Below are positions 17,919 to 28,575 of a stretch of 64,000 nt of DNA, piece after piece (within the stretch, counting starts at the first letter, position 1; every line of letters begins with the position of its first letter). A program made the translations under genes and the position numbers. The notes beneath the pieces were generated by a model that ran no database searches, had not been told where the DNA came from, and worked only from the letters and a program-made list of their open reading frames with translations. This stretch comes from Nostocales cyanobacterium LEGE 12452 (GTDB lineage Bacteria > Cyanobacteriota > Cyanobacteriia > Cyanobacteriales > Nostocaceae), in assembly GCA_015206945.1 (NCBI GenBank), contig JADEXV010000003.1, forward strand, positions 1 to 64,000, in the 5' to 3' direction.

Positions 17919-17946
17919 GAATAATCTTGGTTATTCAGATGAAGGT

Positions 17947-18690
17947 TTAACCCAGCGATGGAGAGGCAATAACTGTCCAAGTTGCCATATATGTTCCAGC
18001 ATACTTGTTGGAATAGTCAGTAGTACTATCGGGTACGAACCAGTCAGGAGTCGTCTTCTGCTGTCTAACCTGTTTGTCCAAGCCAATTTGCAGAGAAATA
18101 TTCTCGTAAACAATTTTTGCCTTTACAGCTTTCAGCAGTTTTTCTAGCAAGTTTTGTAACCATTCTGCCCGAACATACAAATTATGAGATGGATGTTCAC
18201 CATAAGCAAAAGGTATAATAAGCACCAAATATCCTTTATCGCTTATTAGTTTGTCCAAGCAGAATTGAACGAGTTCTTGATCGTTGTTTTGTTGTAGTGT
18301 TTCCTTGTCTACATTATGAAATAGTAAGCCAGCTAGTACGACGGCATCAAATTTTTGATTGTCAGAAGCTAATTCTGGCAGTGCTACCGATAAATCTTTA
18401 GCAGTAAACTTCTGTTTGGGGTATAGTTTTGAACAGTATTGAATCGCACCTTCACTGTGGTCTATGCCAAGGTAGTCACATCGCTCAGGTAGATATTTGT
18501 TCAAAGCCCCATTGCCACATCCCAAATCTAACAAAGAGAATGAACGTTGCTTAAAAGCTTGATCGAGATACCAAACTGATGGTGTGTATCGGGTAGCATT
18601 TTCAGGAGATTCAAAGTATGAATAATAATCATCCTGGAAACGTTCTTCTTCAGAAGTTTTGCGATCGGGAGCTTGCTCTTCTATAAGCAT
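17947..18690 (-). CDS. Class I SAM-dependent methyltransferase
   Basis: About 247 residues from the ATG at 18688-18690 (the frame continues four codons upstream to a TTG). The SAM-binding motif I is LLDLGCGNGALNKYLP, followed by the acidic end of strand 2 in YLGIDHSEGAIQYC and motif post-I FDAVVLAGLLFHNV. The N-terminal part has the acidic/aromatic stretch FQDDYYSYFESPENATRY. The substrate is unknown. The gene ends in a strong terminator and is convergent with the deacetylase gene. Confidence 0.85.
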   Translation of the reverse strand: MLIEEQAPDRKTSEEERFQDDYYSYFESPENATRYTPSVWYLDQAFKQRSFSLLDLGCGNGALNKYLPERCDYLGIDHSEGAIQYCSKLYPKQKFTAKDLSVALPELASDNQKFDAVVLAGLLFHNVDKETLQQNNDQELVQFCLDKLISDKGYLVLIIPFAYGEHPSHNLYVRAEWLQNLLEKLLKAVKAKIVYENISLQIGLDKQVRQQKTTPDWFVPDSTTDYSNKYAGTYMATWTVIASPSLG

Positions 18691-18789
18691 TTTGATAGAC
18701 AAGTCCTACTTGTCTGAAAACTTTTCTATGGCAGTTTACCAGTATTTAGATAATACCTTCCATACGCAATTAGGTAGATTTCAGGACAG

Positions 18790-18909
18790 TGCTGATCTCG
18801 ACTTTACTACTTGGACTTTCACAAGATTTGATTGCTCAGTCACTTTGGTGTTCTTAGTCTAAAGTCGATCTGTGAATATTCCCCCTAAAAAAGGGGGAAT
18901 ATTTTTTTC
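18790..18909 (+). ncRNA. Candidate small RNA with intrinsic terminator
   Basis: Between the methyltransferase start and the glutamate synthase end lies a structured plus-strand stretch: stem CGACTTTA/TAAAGTCG (18799-18806 with 18860-18867, extended by GAT/ATC), followed at once by a perfect 11-bp stem AATATTCCCCC/GGGGGAATATT (18875-18903) and a T-run. No plus-strand gene precedes the terminator, so it may end an unannotated transcript. The 5' end and promoter are not determined, and no known RNA family was recognised. Confidence 0.35.
18875..18909 (+). terminator. Strong hairpin terminator, plus-strand polarity
   Basis: Perfect 11-bp stem AATATTCCCCC/GGGGGAATATT, loop TAAAAAA, tail of eight T. 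The T-run is on the plus strand only, whereas both neighbouring genes are on the minus strand; read from the glutamate synthase side it has no T tail. Confidence 0.8.
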
Positions 18910-19048
18910 TCTCTACGCTCTTTTTAAGAGGTAAATTCAGGCGACTGCTTTGTGCATCTAAAGGGATGGGTTTTCGCAGAGTACCTGTTTGTGCAACTTC
19001 TCCTGCGGGAGAATAGCTTTAGGGAGAGTATGAGAGCGGTTACAGTTA

Positions 19049-22000
19049 CTAATGACTGCTTACTAAACTGAACTCAGTTGTTTTGTTTTCAGGATTAGCT
19101 TCTGGACTATCAGCTTCAGAAGGCGGAACCAACTGCCAGAATTTCGGCAAAAATTCTTGCCAGTTTTGTAGAATTTTCTTCGCCTTTGGTGAACCAGTGC
19201 GTTCTGCATGAGTTTGGATTAACTCTTGCAGTTGCTTTGCACCTACTTCGGTAATCACCCGCTGGATTTTGACAATTTCTGGGTTGACTAACTCACGGAA
19301 CGAGTCGTCTTCATCCAAGAAGTATGCTAGTCCTCCAGTCATTCCAGCTGCTACGTTACGTCCTACTTTACCGAGAACGACAATCACACCACCAGTCATG
19401 TATTCACAGCAATGATCCCCAGCGCCTTCAATCACTGCTATGCCTTTGGAGTTTCTCACAGCAAAGCGCTCTCCTGCTTGTCCGTTGGCAAATAATATGC
19501 CGCCAGTAGCACCATACAGACAAGTATTGCCAACTATCACGTTTTGTGATGCGTTATAAGTAGCATCAGTTGGAGGTTTGATGATGATTTCACCACCATG
19601 CATCCCTTTACCTACGTAGTCGTTTGCTTCTCCTTCTAGGCTCAAAATTATGCCTGGGAGGTTGAAAGCACCAAAGCTTTGCCCAACACTACCTGTAAAG
19701 TTGAGATTAATTTGTCCTTCAAAGCCACTGTCACCATATTGAGAAGCGATCGCACCCGCTAATCTTGTGCCCACTGTTCTGTCAGTATTGATAATTGGGT
19801 AAGTCTTGGTGACAGTAGACTGATCCCTAATGGCAGCCAGAATGTCGGGATCGGCAAGGAATTTGTCATCCAAAACCGCGCCGTTGCTGTGAACTTCTTG
19901 ATGCACCAACCAGCTACGATTGTCTTTGCTATTTGGTAGCTGAAGTAAGCAGTCAAGATTTAGCGATCGCGTTTTAGCGAGATTTACCTCTGGGCGCAGT
20001 TTTAATAAATCTGCACGTCCAACGATTTCTGACAAAGAACGGTAGCCAAGCCGGGCTAACAAACTCCGCACTTCTTCGGCAATGAAGTAGAAGAAGTTGA
20101 CAACTTGTTCCGGTATTCCCGTAAACCGCTTGCGGAGTTCTTCTTTCTGAGAGGCGACTCCGACGGGGCAATTATTTGTGTGGCAGATCCGCGCCATGAT
20201 ACAGCCTTCAGCAATCATGGCAATGGAACCGAAACCAAATTCTTCGCCGCCCATCAATGCACCTATTACCACATCCCAACCACTCTTGAGTCCGCCATCT
20301 ACGCGTAAAATCACGCGATCGCGCAAGCCATTTTCCATCAAGACGCGATGCACTTCGCTTAAACCCAGTTCCCACGGTGAACCAGCATGTTTAATCGAAC
20401 TGAGTGGCGATGCACCTGTACCACCATCATGTCCAGAAATCTGGATAATATCAGCGTTTGCCTTCGCTACACCAGCGGCGATCGTGCCAATACCAACTTC
20501 TGAAACTAGCTTCACCGATACCTTTGCTTTGGGGTTAATTTGGTGCAGATCAAAAATCAGTTGTGCTAGGTCTTCAATCGAATAAATATCGTGGTGCGGT
20601 GGTGGCGATATCAGCGTCACACCTGGCTTGGAGCGCCTTAACATGGCAATGTATTGGCTCACCTTGGGCCCTGGCAGTTGTCCACCTTCCCCAGGCTTTG
20701 CACCTTGGGCTATTTTGATTTCAATTTGTTTGGCGTTGACTAAATACTCTGGTGTGACACCAAAGCGTCCCGATGCAACTTGCTTAATGGCACTATAAGC
20801 TCGATCGCCATTCCGCAATCCTTTTAAATGAGGTAGGGTTGGCGAGTGACCAAACTCGTCTACATCATCTAGAACTGTGTAGCGCACCGGATCTTCGCCG
20901 CCTTCTCCAGAATTTGATTTACCGCCAATGCGGTTCATGGCGATCGCTAAAGTTTCGTGGGCTTCTCTTGACAAAGCGCCTAAAGACATGCCACCTGTGC
21001 AGAAGCGCTTGACTATTTCATATACCGATTCCACTTCTTCTAGAGGAACTGGGGTGCGATCGCCTTGGAAGTCTAGTAAATCTCGCAAGGCTGTTACCGG
21101 TCTACCTTGGAGGTGCTTTTTGTAAACTTCGTAGTGGTCGTAGTTTTTGCCATCTAGAGCCTTATGCAGCGCCTTAACCATTTCGGGGCTATTCATGTGG
21201 TACTCGCCGCCAGGACGGTACTGCACAAAGCCCAGGTTTTCTAACTTCTTGGTCGTTAGTTCTGGGAAAGCTTTGACGTGGAAGGAAAGCACTTCATCAG
21301 CAAGTTCGGTAATGCTCAAACCACCAATGCGGGAAGTCGTCCCACGGAATCCCAGGTCGATTAAATCTCCACCGATGCCAATAGCTTCAAATATTTGGGC
21401 TGCTTGATAGCTGGAGAGCAGAGAAATTCCCATTTTGGAGAGAATTTTGAGTAAACCTGACTCTACAGCTTTGCGATAGTTTCCTAAAGCTTGTTCTAGG
21501 GTGAGGGTGGGGATTTTTTGCACACCCATTAACTTTTGAGTTTTGGGATCAGACCACCAATCACGCACCGTATCTAAAGCCATGTATGGGCAAACTGCGC
21601 CAGCACCATAGCCAATCAGACAAGCAAAGTGATGGGTACTCCAGCATTGAGCAGTATTCACAATCAGGGATGTTTTCATTCGCAGCCCCTCACGAATTAG
21701 ATGGTGATGCACCGCACCCACTGCTAATAGGGGAGGAATATAGGTATATTCTGTGTTGAGACTGTCATTGACCCGATCGCGATCGCTTAATATTAAAATC
21801 TTTGCACCTGCCCGAACTGATTCAGCTGCTTGTGCTTGCAAAGATTGCACTGCGGCTTTCAATCCTTCTGGGCCGCTAGCTATCGCAAATAGAGTTGACA
21901 ACTCAGCCGTGGCAAATCCTGACAGCTTAATTGCCTCTAATTCACTATCAGTTAACACTGGTGATTCGAGTTTCAATCTCCGAGCATATTCTGGCTTGGG

Positions 22001-23749
22001 TTCTAATAAGTTACCCCGTTCACCCAGTTCAACTTTTAGAGACATTACTAACTTTTCTCGCAGGGGATCGATCGCCGGGTTCGTCACCTGAGCAAAGCGC
22101 TGTTTGAAATAGTCATAAAGCAGGTGGGGCTTTTGTGACAGCACCGCTAAAGGAATATCATCACCCATGCAGAAAGTCGGTTCAGAACCTGCGATCGCCA
22201 TTGGATGAATCACCATTTCTACATCTTCTGTGGTGTAGCCAAAGGCAGTTTGACGCTGAAGTAAGGTTTGCTTGTCAATAGTCAATTGTCCTGAGTCATT
22301 TGTCATTTGTCCTTTGCCATTGCCATTGCCATTTGCTAATGACGGATGACCAATGACCAATGACTTTAATTCTTGACGATGCTGTTGCAGCCATTCTCCA
22401 TAAGGATGCTGCTTGGCGATGCGCCCCTTTATATCCCAATTCTTCAGCACTTCATGATTTTCTAAATCCACGGCAATCATTTGCCCTGGCCCAAGTCTAC
22501 CTTTCTCGACGATATCGGCTTCTGGGAAATCCACCACACCAGCTTCCGAAGCTACAACAATGTAATCATCTTTGGTGATCGTGTAGCGAGCTGGTCTTAA
22601 ACCATTACGATCTAGAGTTGCACCAACTTTTTTGCCATCGCTGAATACTAAAAGTGCTGGCCCGTCCCAAGCTTCTTGCAAACCACTGTAATATTCGTAG
22701 AAATCAACAATTTCTGGAGATTCACGTAAAGAAGGCTGATTTTGGTAAGCCTCTGGAACCATAATCATTAAAGCTTCCAAGGGGCTGCGTCCAGAGCAAA
22801 CCAGCAATTCCACTACATTGTCTAGGGTAGCTGAGTCGCTGTTATCAATATGAACTAATGGCTTGAGTTCCTGGATGCGATCGCCCCATACAGGATGATT
22901 CAGGCTAGCTTCTCGTGCCATCATCCAGTTGATGTTACCCAATAAGGTATTGATTTCGCCGTTGTGACCCAAAAGCCGCATCGGTTGGGCTAGGGGCCAC
23001 TTGGGCATAGTATTGGTGCTAAAGCGGCGGTGATAAACAGCAAAGGCGCTTTTGTAAGCTGGATTTTTTAAATCGTCATAAAAGCTGCCCAAGACAGCAG
23101 AACGCACCATACCTTTGTAGACAATTGTGCGACTTGACAACGAGCAGATATAAAATTCTTCTGAGATGTTAGTTGCAGCTTTACTAATTCGGCGGCGGGT
23201 AATATACAACTGCCGTTCTAATTCATCACCGCTTTTGTCAACAGAAGCTAACAAAACTTGTTCAATCTGGGGCTGATTTTCTCTTGCTTGTACCCCCAGC
23301 AAATCAGATTGCACTGGCACTACTCGCCAACCCAATACAATTAATTTCTCTTCAGCAGCTACTTGCTCAACAGTCACCCTCGCTTGTTGTGCAGCTTGCT
23401 GGTCTTGTGGTAGAAAGATCATCCCAACAGCTATATTATTGATGGATGGAAATTCCTTCCCCCTTTGGGCAAAGTCTTGTTGGAACAACTCCCAAGGTAT
23501 TGCTGTCAATACTCCAGCACCATCACCTGAGTCGCGATCGGCGCTACAACCTCCACGGTGTTCTAAGCAGGCTAAAGCAGCTAAGGCTTTTTCGACAATT
23601 TCGTGGCTGATATGATTTTGGCGATGAGCAATAAAACCTACACCACAGGCATCTCGTTCCTCTACTAACCACTTTTGCCCCTGATAGGTATCTCTTGAGT
23701 TGATATCCGCTGTGATTTGTTGGCTTTGATTCATCGGTTTATTATTCAT
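19049..23749 (-). CDS. gltB: Ferredoxin-type glutamate synthase (GOGAT)
   Basis: A 1,566-residue glutamate synthase large chain from the ATG at 23747-23749, preceded by a purine-rich site. It makes two glutamates from glutamine and 2-oxoglutarate. After a 34-residue propeptide the catalytic Cys35 starts the glutaminase domain ([11 protein letters not shown]). The FMN/synthase domain contains [19 protein letters not shown] and the 3Fe-4S cysteines in [17 protein letters not shown]; the C-terminal beta-helix has GGEIIIKPP and [11 protein letters not shown]. No small NADPH subunit gene adjoins it, which suggests the ferredoxin enzyme (glsF/gltS in cyanobacteria). Residues about 462-492 are encoded by an in-frame heptamer-repeat block, an odd insert between the glutaminase and central domains. 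Confidence 0.95.
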   Translation of the reverse strand: MNNKPMNQSQQITADINSRDTYQGQKWLVEERDACGVGFIAHRQNHISHEIVEKALAALACLEHRGGCSADRDSGDGAGVLTAIPWELFQQDFAQRGKEFPSINNIAVGMIFLPQDQQAAQQARVTVEQVAAEEKLIVLGWRVVPVQSDLLGVQARENQPQIEQVLLASVDKSGDELERQLYITRRRISKAATNISEEFYICSLSSRTIVYKGMVRSAVLGSFYDDLKNPAYKSAFAVYHRRFSTNTMPKWPLAQPMRLLGHNGEINTLLGNINWMMAREASLNHPVWGDRIQELKPLVHIDNSDSATLDNVVELLVCSGRSPLEALMIMVPEAYQNQPSLRESPEIVDFYEYYSGLQEAWDGPALLVFSDGKKVGATLDRNGLRPARYTITKDDYIVVASEAGVVDFPEADIVEKGRLGPGQMIAVDLENHEVLKNWDIKGRIAKQHPYGEWLQQHRQELKSLVIGHPSLANGNGNGKGQMTNDSGQLTIDKQTLLQRQTAFGYTTEDVEMVIHPMAIAGSEPTFCMGDDIPLAVLSQKPHLLYDYFKQRFAQVTNPAIDPLREKLVMSLKVELGERGNLLEPKPEYARRLKLESPVLTDSELEAIKLSGFATAELSTLFAIASGPEGLKAAVQSLQAQAAESVRAGAKILILSDRDRVNDSLNTEYTYIPPLLAVGAVHHHLIREGLRMKTSLIVNTAQCWSTHHFACLIGYGAGAVCPYMALDTVRDWWSDPKTQKLMGVQKIPTLTLEQALGNYRKAVESGLLKILSKMGISLLSSYQAAQIFEAIGIGGDLIDLGFRGTTSRIGGLSITELADEVLSFHVKAFPELTTKKLENLGFVQYRPGGEYHMNSPEMVKALHKALDGKNYDHYEVYKKHLQGRPVTALRDLLDFQGDRTPVPLEEVESVYEIVKRFCTGGMSLGALSREAHETLAIAMNRIGGKSNSGEGGEDPVRYTVLDDVDEFGHSPTLPHLKGLRNGDRAYSAIKQVASGRFGVTPEYLVNAKQIEIKIAQGAKPGEGGQLPGPKVSQYIAMLRRSKPGVTLISPPPHHDIYSIEDLAQLIFDLHQINPKAKVSVKLVSEVGIGTIAAGVAKANADIIQISGHDGGTGASPLSSIKHAGSPWELGLSEVHRVLMENGLRDRVILRVDGGLKSGWDVVIGALMGGEEFGFGSIAMIAEGCIMARICHTNNCPVGVASQKEELRKRFTGIPEQVVNFFYFIAEEVRSLLARLGYRSLSEIVGRADLLKLRPEVNLAKTRSLNLDCLLQLPNSKDNRSWLVHQEVHSNGAVLDDKFLADPDILAAIRDQSTVTKTYPIINTDRTVGTRLAGAIASQYGDSGFEGQINLNFTGSVGQSFGAFNLPGIILSLEGEANDYVGKGMHGGEIIIKPPTDATYNASQNVIVGNTCLYGATGGILFANGQAGERFAVRNSKGIAVIEGAGDHCCEYMTGGVIVVLGKVGRNVAAGMTGGLAYFLDEDDSFRELVNPEIVKIQRVITEVGAKQLQELIQTHAERTGSPKAKKILQNWQEFLPKFWQLVPPSEADSPEANPENKTTEFSLVSSH
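22274..22364. repeat. Heptamer repeats inside the glutamate synthase gene
   Basis: The block contains TGACCAA, GTCATTT, GTCAATA and a CCATTG triplet-like run, the same words as the intergenic repeats elsewhere in the window. It is 91 bp but is read in frame, producing a Gly/Asn/Gln/Thr-rich linker ([17 protein letters not shown]). Confidence 0.8.
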
Positions 23750-24753
23750 ACCCTGTTCCTGAAGTATTGAGTTACCAATTTTGCCACTACATTGTGGGAA
23801 AAAATTTCTAAATTCAGCGATGGAAAAATATATAAGCACCGAAATTTAGGGAAAAAAAATTTTAACTTCGGTTTTACTTTGTTAGTTAACCCGTGTTAAA
23901 ATATTTGCGTATTTTTTATGTATTTATGCGGTGTTAGACAACTTACCTCCGCCAAGACATCATTTTTGCCCTGACAGTTTCTTTTTTATATTTTGAAGCT
24001 AAGTATTTTTTCAATTTCTTTTTCCAGATGCACGCTAGCTACTCATGGAGCCTATTTCGGCTCACCTGAAACAAAACTAAAACTGAACGCTGCACTATTT
24101 TTTAAAGCCAAAGCCCAGATAATTCGTAATTGATCGTGACGATCAAGAACTCACTCTAACCAGTCGCGTTGCGTTTCTTAGAGAAGCTATGCTAAAGGCT
24201 TTACGCTACGCTACCTTAATTCGTGGTTGCAATCAATGAGGGGTTGTACCCTCCATTGTCTTGTTAACCATTGAATTAAAAATTGAGTCTGATCTGGTGT
24301 ACCCCTTTAATTACGAATTACGAATTAGTAATTATTTGGTTATCCCGATCCAGCAATAAAATCAGCGTATTACAATATATACCCATTTGACAATTCCCAA
24401 CTATTTTTGTTGTTGCCTAGAATTTTGCCGCTTACCACTTGCCGCATGTATTACTATTAACTAGACATTACTGAAGTAATAACAGTAGCAACCTTCAGCT
24501 AGGATTAAATATCTTAATCCAATTTTGATAACCAAAACTACCGTATATAGTGTGGTTAGAATTAGTGAGAGTTAAAAAGCTTGATTGCAGTGGCTTTAGC
24601 GTCTAAATAAATTAATGTATGTCTAAAAGAGATAACTAGCCAATATATAGATTACCATATTTATTCAAAAATAAAGTCATGTTTCCTTTATATTTCCAAA
24701 TAATTGGTTAGTTTAAACCTTGGGTAATAGTTTTCCAAAGTACCTAGTAAATT
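23750..24753. other. 1.0-kb intergenic region between divergent genes
   Basis: Holds the control regions of glutamate synthase (leftwards) and the phosphodiester-glycosidase-like gene (rightwards). No GTA-N8-TAC NtcA site was found. Near 24165-24215 there is a stretch rich in GCTACGCTA-like words (CTTAGAGAAGCTATGC, GGCTTTACGCTACGCTACC) that resembles dispersed Nostoc repeats. No gene recognised. Confidence 0.55.
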
Positions 24754-26811
24754 ATGGTAAAAATGCCGAATTGTTGCCAATCAGAGATTAGCGATGGCTA
24801 CGCCAAGGGCGATCGCAAGTTTTTTCGGGCTACTGTGTCATCAATACTTTTGACAACACTGTGCTTAACTACCACCTATGCTACCAACGCCCAGGAGTCC
24901 CCAAAAACCACCAAATCAACATCCAGGTTAATATCACAGTCACCCGCACCTCCTTTACCAGGTGTGGCATCCTCTGGTAATCAAATTTCCCTCAATGGTC
25001 GTACTTTACCAGGAACTTGGTTACAGCGACCTGGAAAATCTGGACAGGTGACAACTCATCTCAGTGATGGGGCATTTAGGCAATTAATTGGAGTAAATTT
25101 CTTAAACAGTAGTAATTCAGCGAAGCAACCAATACAGTGGTTTTCGTCGGTGACAAAGCCACAGGTGTTAGCCACTAAGCTATTAGGAGCATATCGCTAT
25201 CTGGATATCACTAATTTTGCTCAAACATCTGGCTGGCAAATTCAAGCTAATGGCAACATTTTGGTGATTGCTACCCCAAAAACACAAATAACAAATATTG
25301 TTCAGAGCCAGGAACCTCCAGAAGCGAGTACCCCTTTGCAACAGTCTCGGATTCTTGTCGATTTAGATCGTCCCACTCCCTGGCAAGTTGCACAAGGGTC
25401 AGCGATCGCCAAACCGCAAACTCCGTCTTCCGATCCAGATACGCCAACTCCCAAATCCACTGTACCGCCAAATAGACAGTGGACAATTACCCTGGATGGA
25501 ATAGCCGACCCCGTTTTGATAGAACGCTATACCCCCCAGGCACCAGCAGCACCACCAACATTGCTGCCAAACCTACTCAAACAATTATCACCAGCTACAC
25601 CAACACAACCAATACCAGGACCACCAGCCCCTGAACCACTGATTCAAAAAGTGGAGGTGGTGAAAAACCAAACGATTATTAGTCTGAGCGTTCCCTTTGG
25701 TCTATCGCCTCAAGTTAGTACTGTAGATAACCCCAATCGCCTGATTATTAATATTCGACCCGATCCTCTAGAAGAACGAGATATTACTTGGGCCCCAGGA
25801 TTGCGCTGGCGACAGCATTATCTCAACTTAGGCACAGAGCGTTTTCCTGTAGTCTGGTTAGAAGTTAATCCTCGAAAATTTGGACTAACCTTGAAACCCA
25901 TGTGGGCTAGTCCTGATGGACTTGTGGGTATTGCTCCCTTAATTCAAACAGCACAACGTTACTTAGCAGTAGCTGGAATTAATGGTGGTTATTTTAACCG
26001 TAATAATAAATTGCCACTGGGTGCGATTCGTCGAGATAGCCAATGGTTATCAGGCCCCATTCTGAATAGAGGTGCGATCGCTTGGAATAATTCAGGCCAA
26101 TTTTACTTCGGTCGTCTCACCTTGGAAGAAACTTTAATTACAGCAAATGACCAGCGCTTACCAATTCTGTTTCTCAACAGTGGTTACGTCCAGAGTGGCA
26201 TTGCTCGTTATACCTCAGCTTGGGGATCAACTTACACACCGTTGACAGATAACGAAATTATCTTAGTGGTAGAAAAAGACCAAATTACTAATCAGTTACC
26301 AGGCGGCAAAGTTGGTGCGACAGCGGTTCCCATTCCCCAGGATGGCTACCTGCTAACTTTACGCGCTAACGCTACTACTGCTGCTTCCCAGCTACCTATT
26401 GGAAGCGCAGTAAGTCTTTACAGCACCACTACTCCAGCTGATTTTAGTCGTTATCCCCACATTATCGGTGCTGGGCCGCTATTACTCCAAAATCGTCAAA
26501 TTGTCCTTGATGCCAAAGGTGAAAAATTCAGCAATGCCTTTATTGCCGAAAAGGCTATTCGTAGCGGTATTTGCACAACGCCAACAGGCACACTGATGAT
26601 TACTGCCACACATAATCGTGTTGGCGGTTATGGGCCTAATTTGACAGAACATGCTCAATTGATGCAACAGATGGGCTGTGTGGATGCTTTAAATTTGGAT
26701 GGCGGTAGTTCTACCAGCCTTTATTTAGGAGGGCAACTACTCGATCGATCGCCCAGTACCGCTGCTCGTGTTCACAACGGAATTGGTATTTTCCTGCAAC
26801 CACGAAAATGA
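24754..26811 (+). CDS. Exported phosphodiester glycosidase-like protein (NAGPA/DUF2233 domain)
   Basis: A 685-residue protein. A hydrophobic segment at about residues 27-43 (SSILLTTLCLTTTYATNAQ) reads as a signal peptide after a polar leader. A Pro-rich middle part and an AMIN-like stretch (KNQTIISLSVPFGLSPQVS) precede the C-terminal NAGPA/phosphodiester glycosidase domain, with GINGGYFNRNNKLPLGAIRR, AFIAEKAIRSGIC and the terminal DALNLDGGSSTSLYLGG signature. The family cleaves sugar-phosphodiester links or acts on exopolysaccharide; in cyanobacteria the substrate is unknown. Some upstream residues may not be translated, but this does not affect the call. Confidence 0.85.
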   Translation: MVKMPNCCQSEISDGYAKGDRKFFRATVSSILLTTLCLTTTYATNAQESPKTTKSTSRLISQSPAPPLPGVASSGNQISLNGRTLPGTWLQRPGKSGQVTTHLSDGAFRQLIGVNFLNSSNSAKQPIQWFSSVTKPQVLATKLLGAYRYLDITNFAQTSGWQIQANGNILVIATPKTQITNIVQSQEPPEASTPLQQSRILVDLDRPTPWQVAQGSAIAKPQTPSSDPDTPTPKSTVPPNRQWTITLDGIADPVLIERYTPQAPAAPPTLLPNLLKQLSPATPTQPIPGPPAPEPLIQKVEVVKNQTIISLSVPFGLSPQVSTVDNPNRLIINIRPDPLEERDITWAPGLRWRQHYLNLGTERFPVVWLEVNPRKFGLTLKPMWASPDGLVGIAPLIQTAQRYLAVAGINGGYFNRNNKLPLGAIRRDSQWLSGPILNRGAIAWNNSGQFYFGRLTLEETLITANDQRLPILFLNSGYVQSGIARYTSAWGSTYTPLTDNEIILVVEKDQITNQLPGGKVGATAVPIPQDGYLLTLRANATTAASQLPIGSAVSLYSTTTPADFSRYPHIIGAGPLLLQNRQIVLDAKGEKFSNAFIAEKAIRSGICTTPTGTLMITATHNRVGGYGPNLTEHAQLMQQMGCVDALNLDGGSSTSLYLGGQLLDRSPSTAARVHNGIGIFLQPRK

Positions 26812-27064
26812 GGGAATAAGGAAAAAGTCAATCCCCAATCCCAGTCACTTTTTAAAGTTTAGAACAAGCTGTCATTTTGCTTGATGAAGACTTGGTGTAG
26901 ACATCAGAATTTTAGTAGTGATGGTTTACACCATAAGGTTTGATTTTGCTATGTTTATCAAAGTGCGAGAAAATTGCTGATTTTCAAGGTTGCAAGATAG
27001 CGCCAGATTTTTTATCAATAATTAAGAGTACCAACGGTTTGTTATGTCTTCAAATGAGGTAACT

Positions 27065-27484
27065 ATGGCTCGATATCAAGAAACTACACAGACTGAAACT
27101 CTACACCTCCCTCCAAACATAACTTCCAGGGGCGTTGCTGCAACTGAATTACGTCCTTGGGGTGCTTTTACAGTTTTAGAAGAAGGGCGCGGATACAAAA
27201 TTAAGCGCATCGAAGTTAAGCCTGGACACCGCCTCAGTCTACAAATGCACCATCATCGCAGCGAACATTGGATCGTCGTCTCTGGTACAGCTAGAGTAGT
27301 TTGTGGTGAGAAAGAAGTACTACTAAGCAATAATGAGTCAACATACGTACCCCAATGTACGTCTCATCGTTTAGAGAATCCTGGCGTGATCCCCTTGGTA
27401 TTGATTGAAGTCCAAAATGGCGAATACTTGGGAGAAGATGATATTATCCGCTACCAAGATGACTATGCCCGTACCAAAGATTAA
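27065..27484 (+). CDS. Mannose-6-phosphate isomerase, type II-like cupin
   Basis: A 139-residue single-domain cupin from the ATG at 27065, which has GAGG seven bases upstream (the frame is open seven codons further). It matches the C-terminal isomerase domain of ManC/AlgA-type proteins: RPWGAFTVLEEGRGYKIKRI, the metal-binding LSLQMHHHRSEHWIVVSGTA, and STYVPQCTSHRLENPG. A stand-alone cupin of this kind would interconvert mannose-6-phosphate and fructose-6-phosphate for GDP-mannose and polysaccharide synthesis. No guanylyltransferase domain is attached or adjacent. Confidence 0.85.
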   Translation: MARYQETTQTETLHLPPNITSRGVAATELRPWGAFTVLEEGRGYKIKRIEVKPGHRLSLQMHHHRSEHWIVVSGTARVVCGEKEVLLSNNESTYVPQCTSHRLENPGVIPLVLIEVQNGEYLGEDDIIRYQDDYARTKD

Positions 27485-27573
27485 AACCAAAAGAACGCTA
27501 TTAAAGCTTTAATCCCAAAGCTAAATACATTTTTGTGTAAACCGTCTTTGTAAACGAACTACTCCACCCCAGA

Positions 27574-27600
27574 AGTCCCTACCTTTACTAGGTAGGGACT
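27574..27600. repeat. Perfect 10-bp hairpin
   Basis: Stem AGTCCCTACC/GGTAGGGACT with a 7-base loop, 90 bp after the cupin gene. No T-run follows, so it may be a transcript-stabilising or weak termination hairpin. Confidence 0.5.
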
Positions 27601-27734
27601 GAAGCATGTTAGTGTTATAAATGTAGTAATAGCGATCGCGCTCATGCCTTGGGTAATTTGGAATTTTGCACAAGCAAGGGTCAACCTATCTGTAAAATGG
27701 AAGATGGGGTATTCAATTGCAAAAAACGAGTTCC

Positions 27735-28058
27735 ATGATTCATCTGAGTCAAGCAGCCGTAAGTGAGATTGGGCGAATAAAGTCCAAGCAGCCAAATGTC
27801 TTGTTTCGATTGGCAGTAAAACCAGGTGGTTGTTCCGGGTTCTTTTATAATATGTCCTTCGATGAAGCAATAAAAGTTGACGACCAGGTTTTCGACTTGG
27901 ATGAGATTCAAGTAGTCATAGATGCCGCAAGCTTAAATTACCTCAACGGTTTGAGAGTTGATTATTCAGAAGACTTAATGGGTGGTGGTTTTCGGTTCCA
28001 CAATCCCCAGGCGATCGCTACCTGTGGCTGTGGCAATTCCTTCTCATTGAGTCCTTAG
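27735..28058 (+). CDS. HesB/IscA family iron-sulfur cluster assembly protein
   Basis: A 107-residue A-type Fe-S carrier from the ATG at 27735 (MIHLSQAAVSEIGR); an upstream TTG would add six residues. The three conserved Cys are present: one in VKPGGCSGFFYNM and two in the C-terminal ATCGCGNSFSL. The fold-defining DEIQVVIDAASLNYLNGLRVDY is intact. A-type proteins receive and deliver Fe-S clusters; this one is a general housekeeping type and not clearly the nif-linked HesB. It precedes the ribosomal operon, which has its own promoter. Confidence 0.9.
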   Translation: MIHLSQAAVSEIGRIKSKQPNVLFRLAVKPGGCSGFFYNMSFDEAIKVDDQVFDLDEIQVVIDAASLNYLNGLRVDYSEDLMGGGFRFHNPQAIATCGCGNSFSLSP

Positions 28059-28112
28059 TGATTGAACAATTAGTCAAAAAACAGATGTTTGATCGCTAAG
28101 GAAAAATAACAA

Positions 28113-28142
28113 TTGACATAAAGCCGTAAAAAAAGATATAAT
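28113..28142 (+). promoter_or_regulatory. Consensus sigma-70-type promoter of rpsL
   Basis: TTGACA (28113-28118), 18-base spacer, TATAAT (28137-28142); both hexamers match the consensus exactly. It is 50 bp before the rpsL start and probably drives the translation operon. Confidence 0.8.
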
Positions 28143-28191
28143 CAGGATTTGTTAAAACTTAGACCATAAGCAGCTTTACGCGCTGTAACTC

Positions 28192-28575
28192 ATGCCAACA
28201 ATACAGCAGCTAATACGAAATGAGCGCGAACAAGCGCGTCAGAAAACCAAGTCTCCTGCTCTGAAACAATGCCCCCAACGTCGGGGAGTTTGTACCAGAG
28301 TATACACGACCACACCAAAAAAGCCTAACTCAGCCCTACGTAAAGTAGCAAGAGTCAGACTTACTTCTGGATTTGAAGTCACAGCTTACATTCCAGGCAT
28401 TGGTCACAACTTACAAGAACACTCAGTTGTGATGATTCGTGGCGGTCGGGTTAAGGATCTACCAGGCGTGAGATACCACATTATCCGTGGCACCCTAGAT
28501 ACAGCCGGAGTCAAAGACCGCAAGCAAGGCCGTTCCAAGTATGGAACCAAGCGTCCTAAAGAAGCGAAAAAATAG
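28192..28575 (+). CDS. rpsL: Ribosomal protein S12
   Basis: A 127-residue S12. It begins [20 protein letters not shown] and contains the decoding-site loop [20 protein letters not shown] and [21 protein letters not shown], ending [15 protein letters not shown]12 lines the decoding centre of the 30S subunit. Codon 43-equivalent Lys (KKPNSA) is the wild-type, streptomycin-sensitive form. First gene of rpsL-rpsG-fusA-tuf-rpsJ. Confidence 0.99.
   Translation: MPTIQQLIRNEREQARQKTKSPALKQCPQRRGVCTRVYTTTPKKPNSALRKVARVRLTSGFEVTAYIPGIGHNLQEHSVVMIRGGRVKDLPGVRYHIIRGTLDTAGVKDRKQGRSKYGTKRPKEAKK

Noticed and set aside
18659-18862. 67-residue plus-strand frame opposite the methyltransferase start
   Set aside because: No family features and it overlaps the conserved end of the methyltransferase; the structured stretch after it fits an RNA better.
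20178-20585. Several plus-strand frames of 60-135 codons opposite glutamate synthase
   Set aside because: They are antisense shadows of a highly conserved gene, without domain features or ribosome-binding sites.
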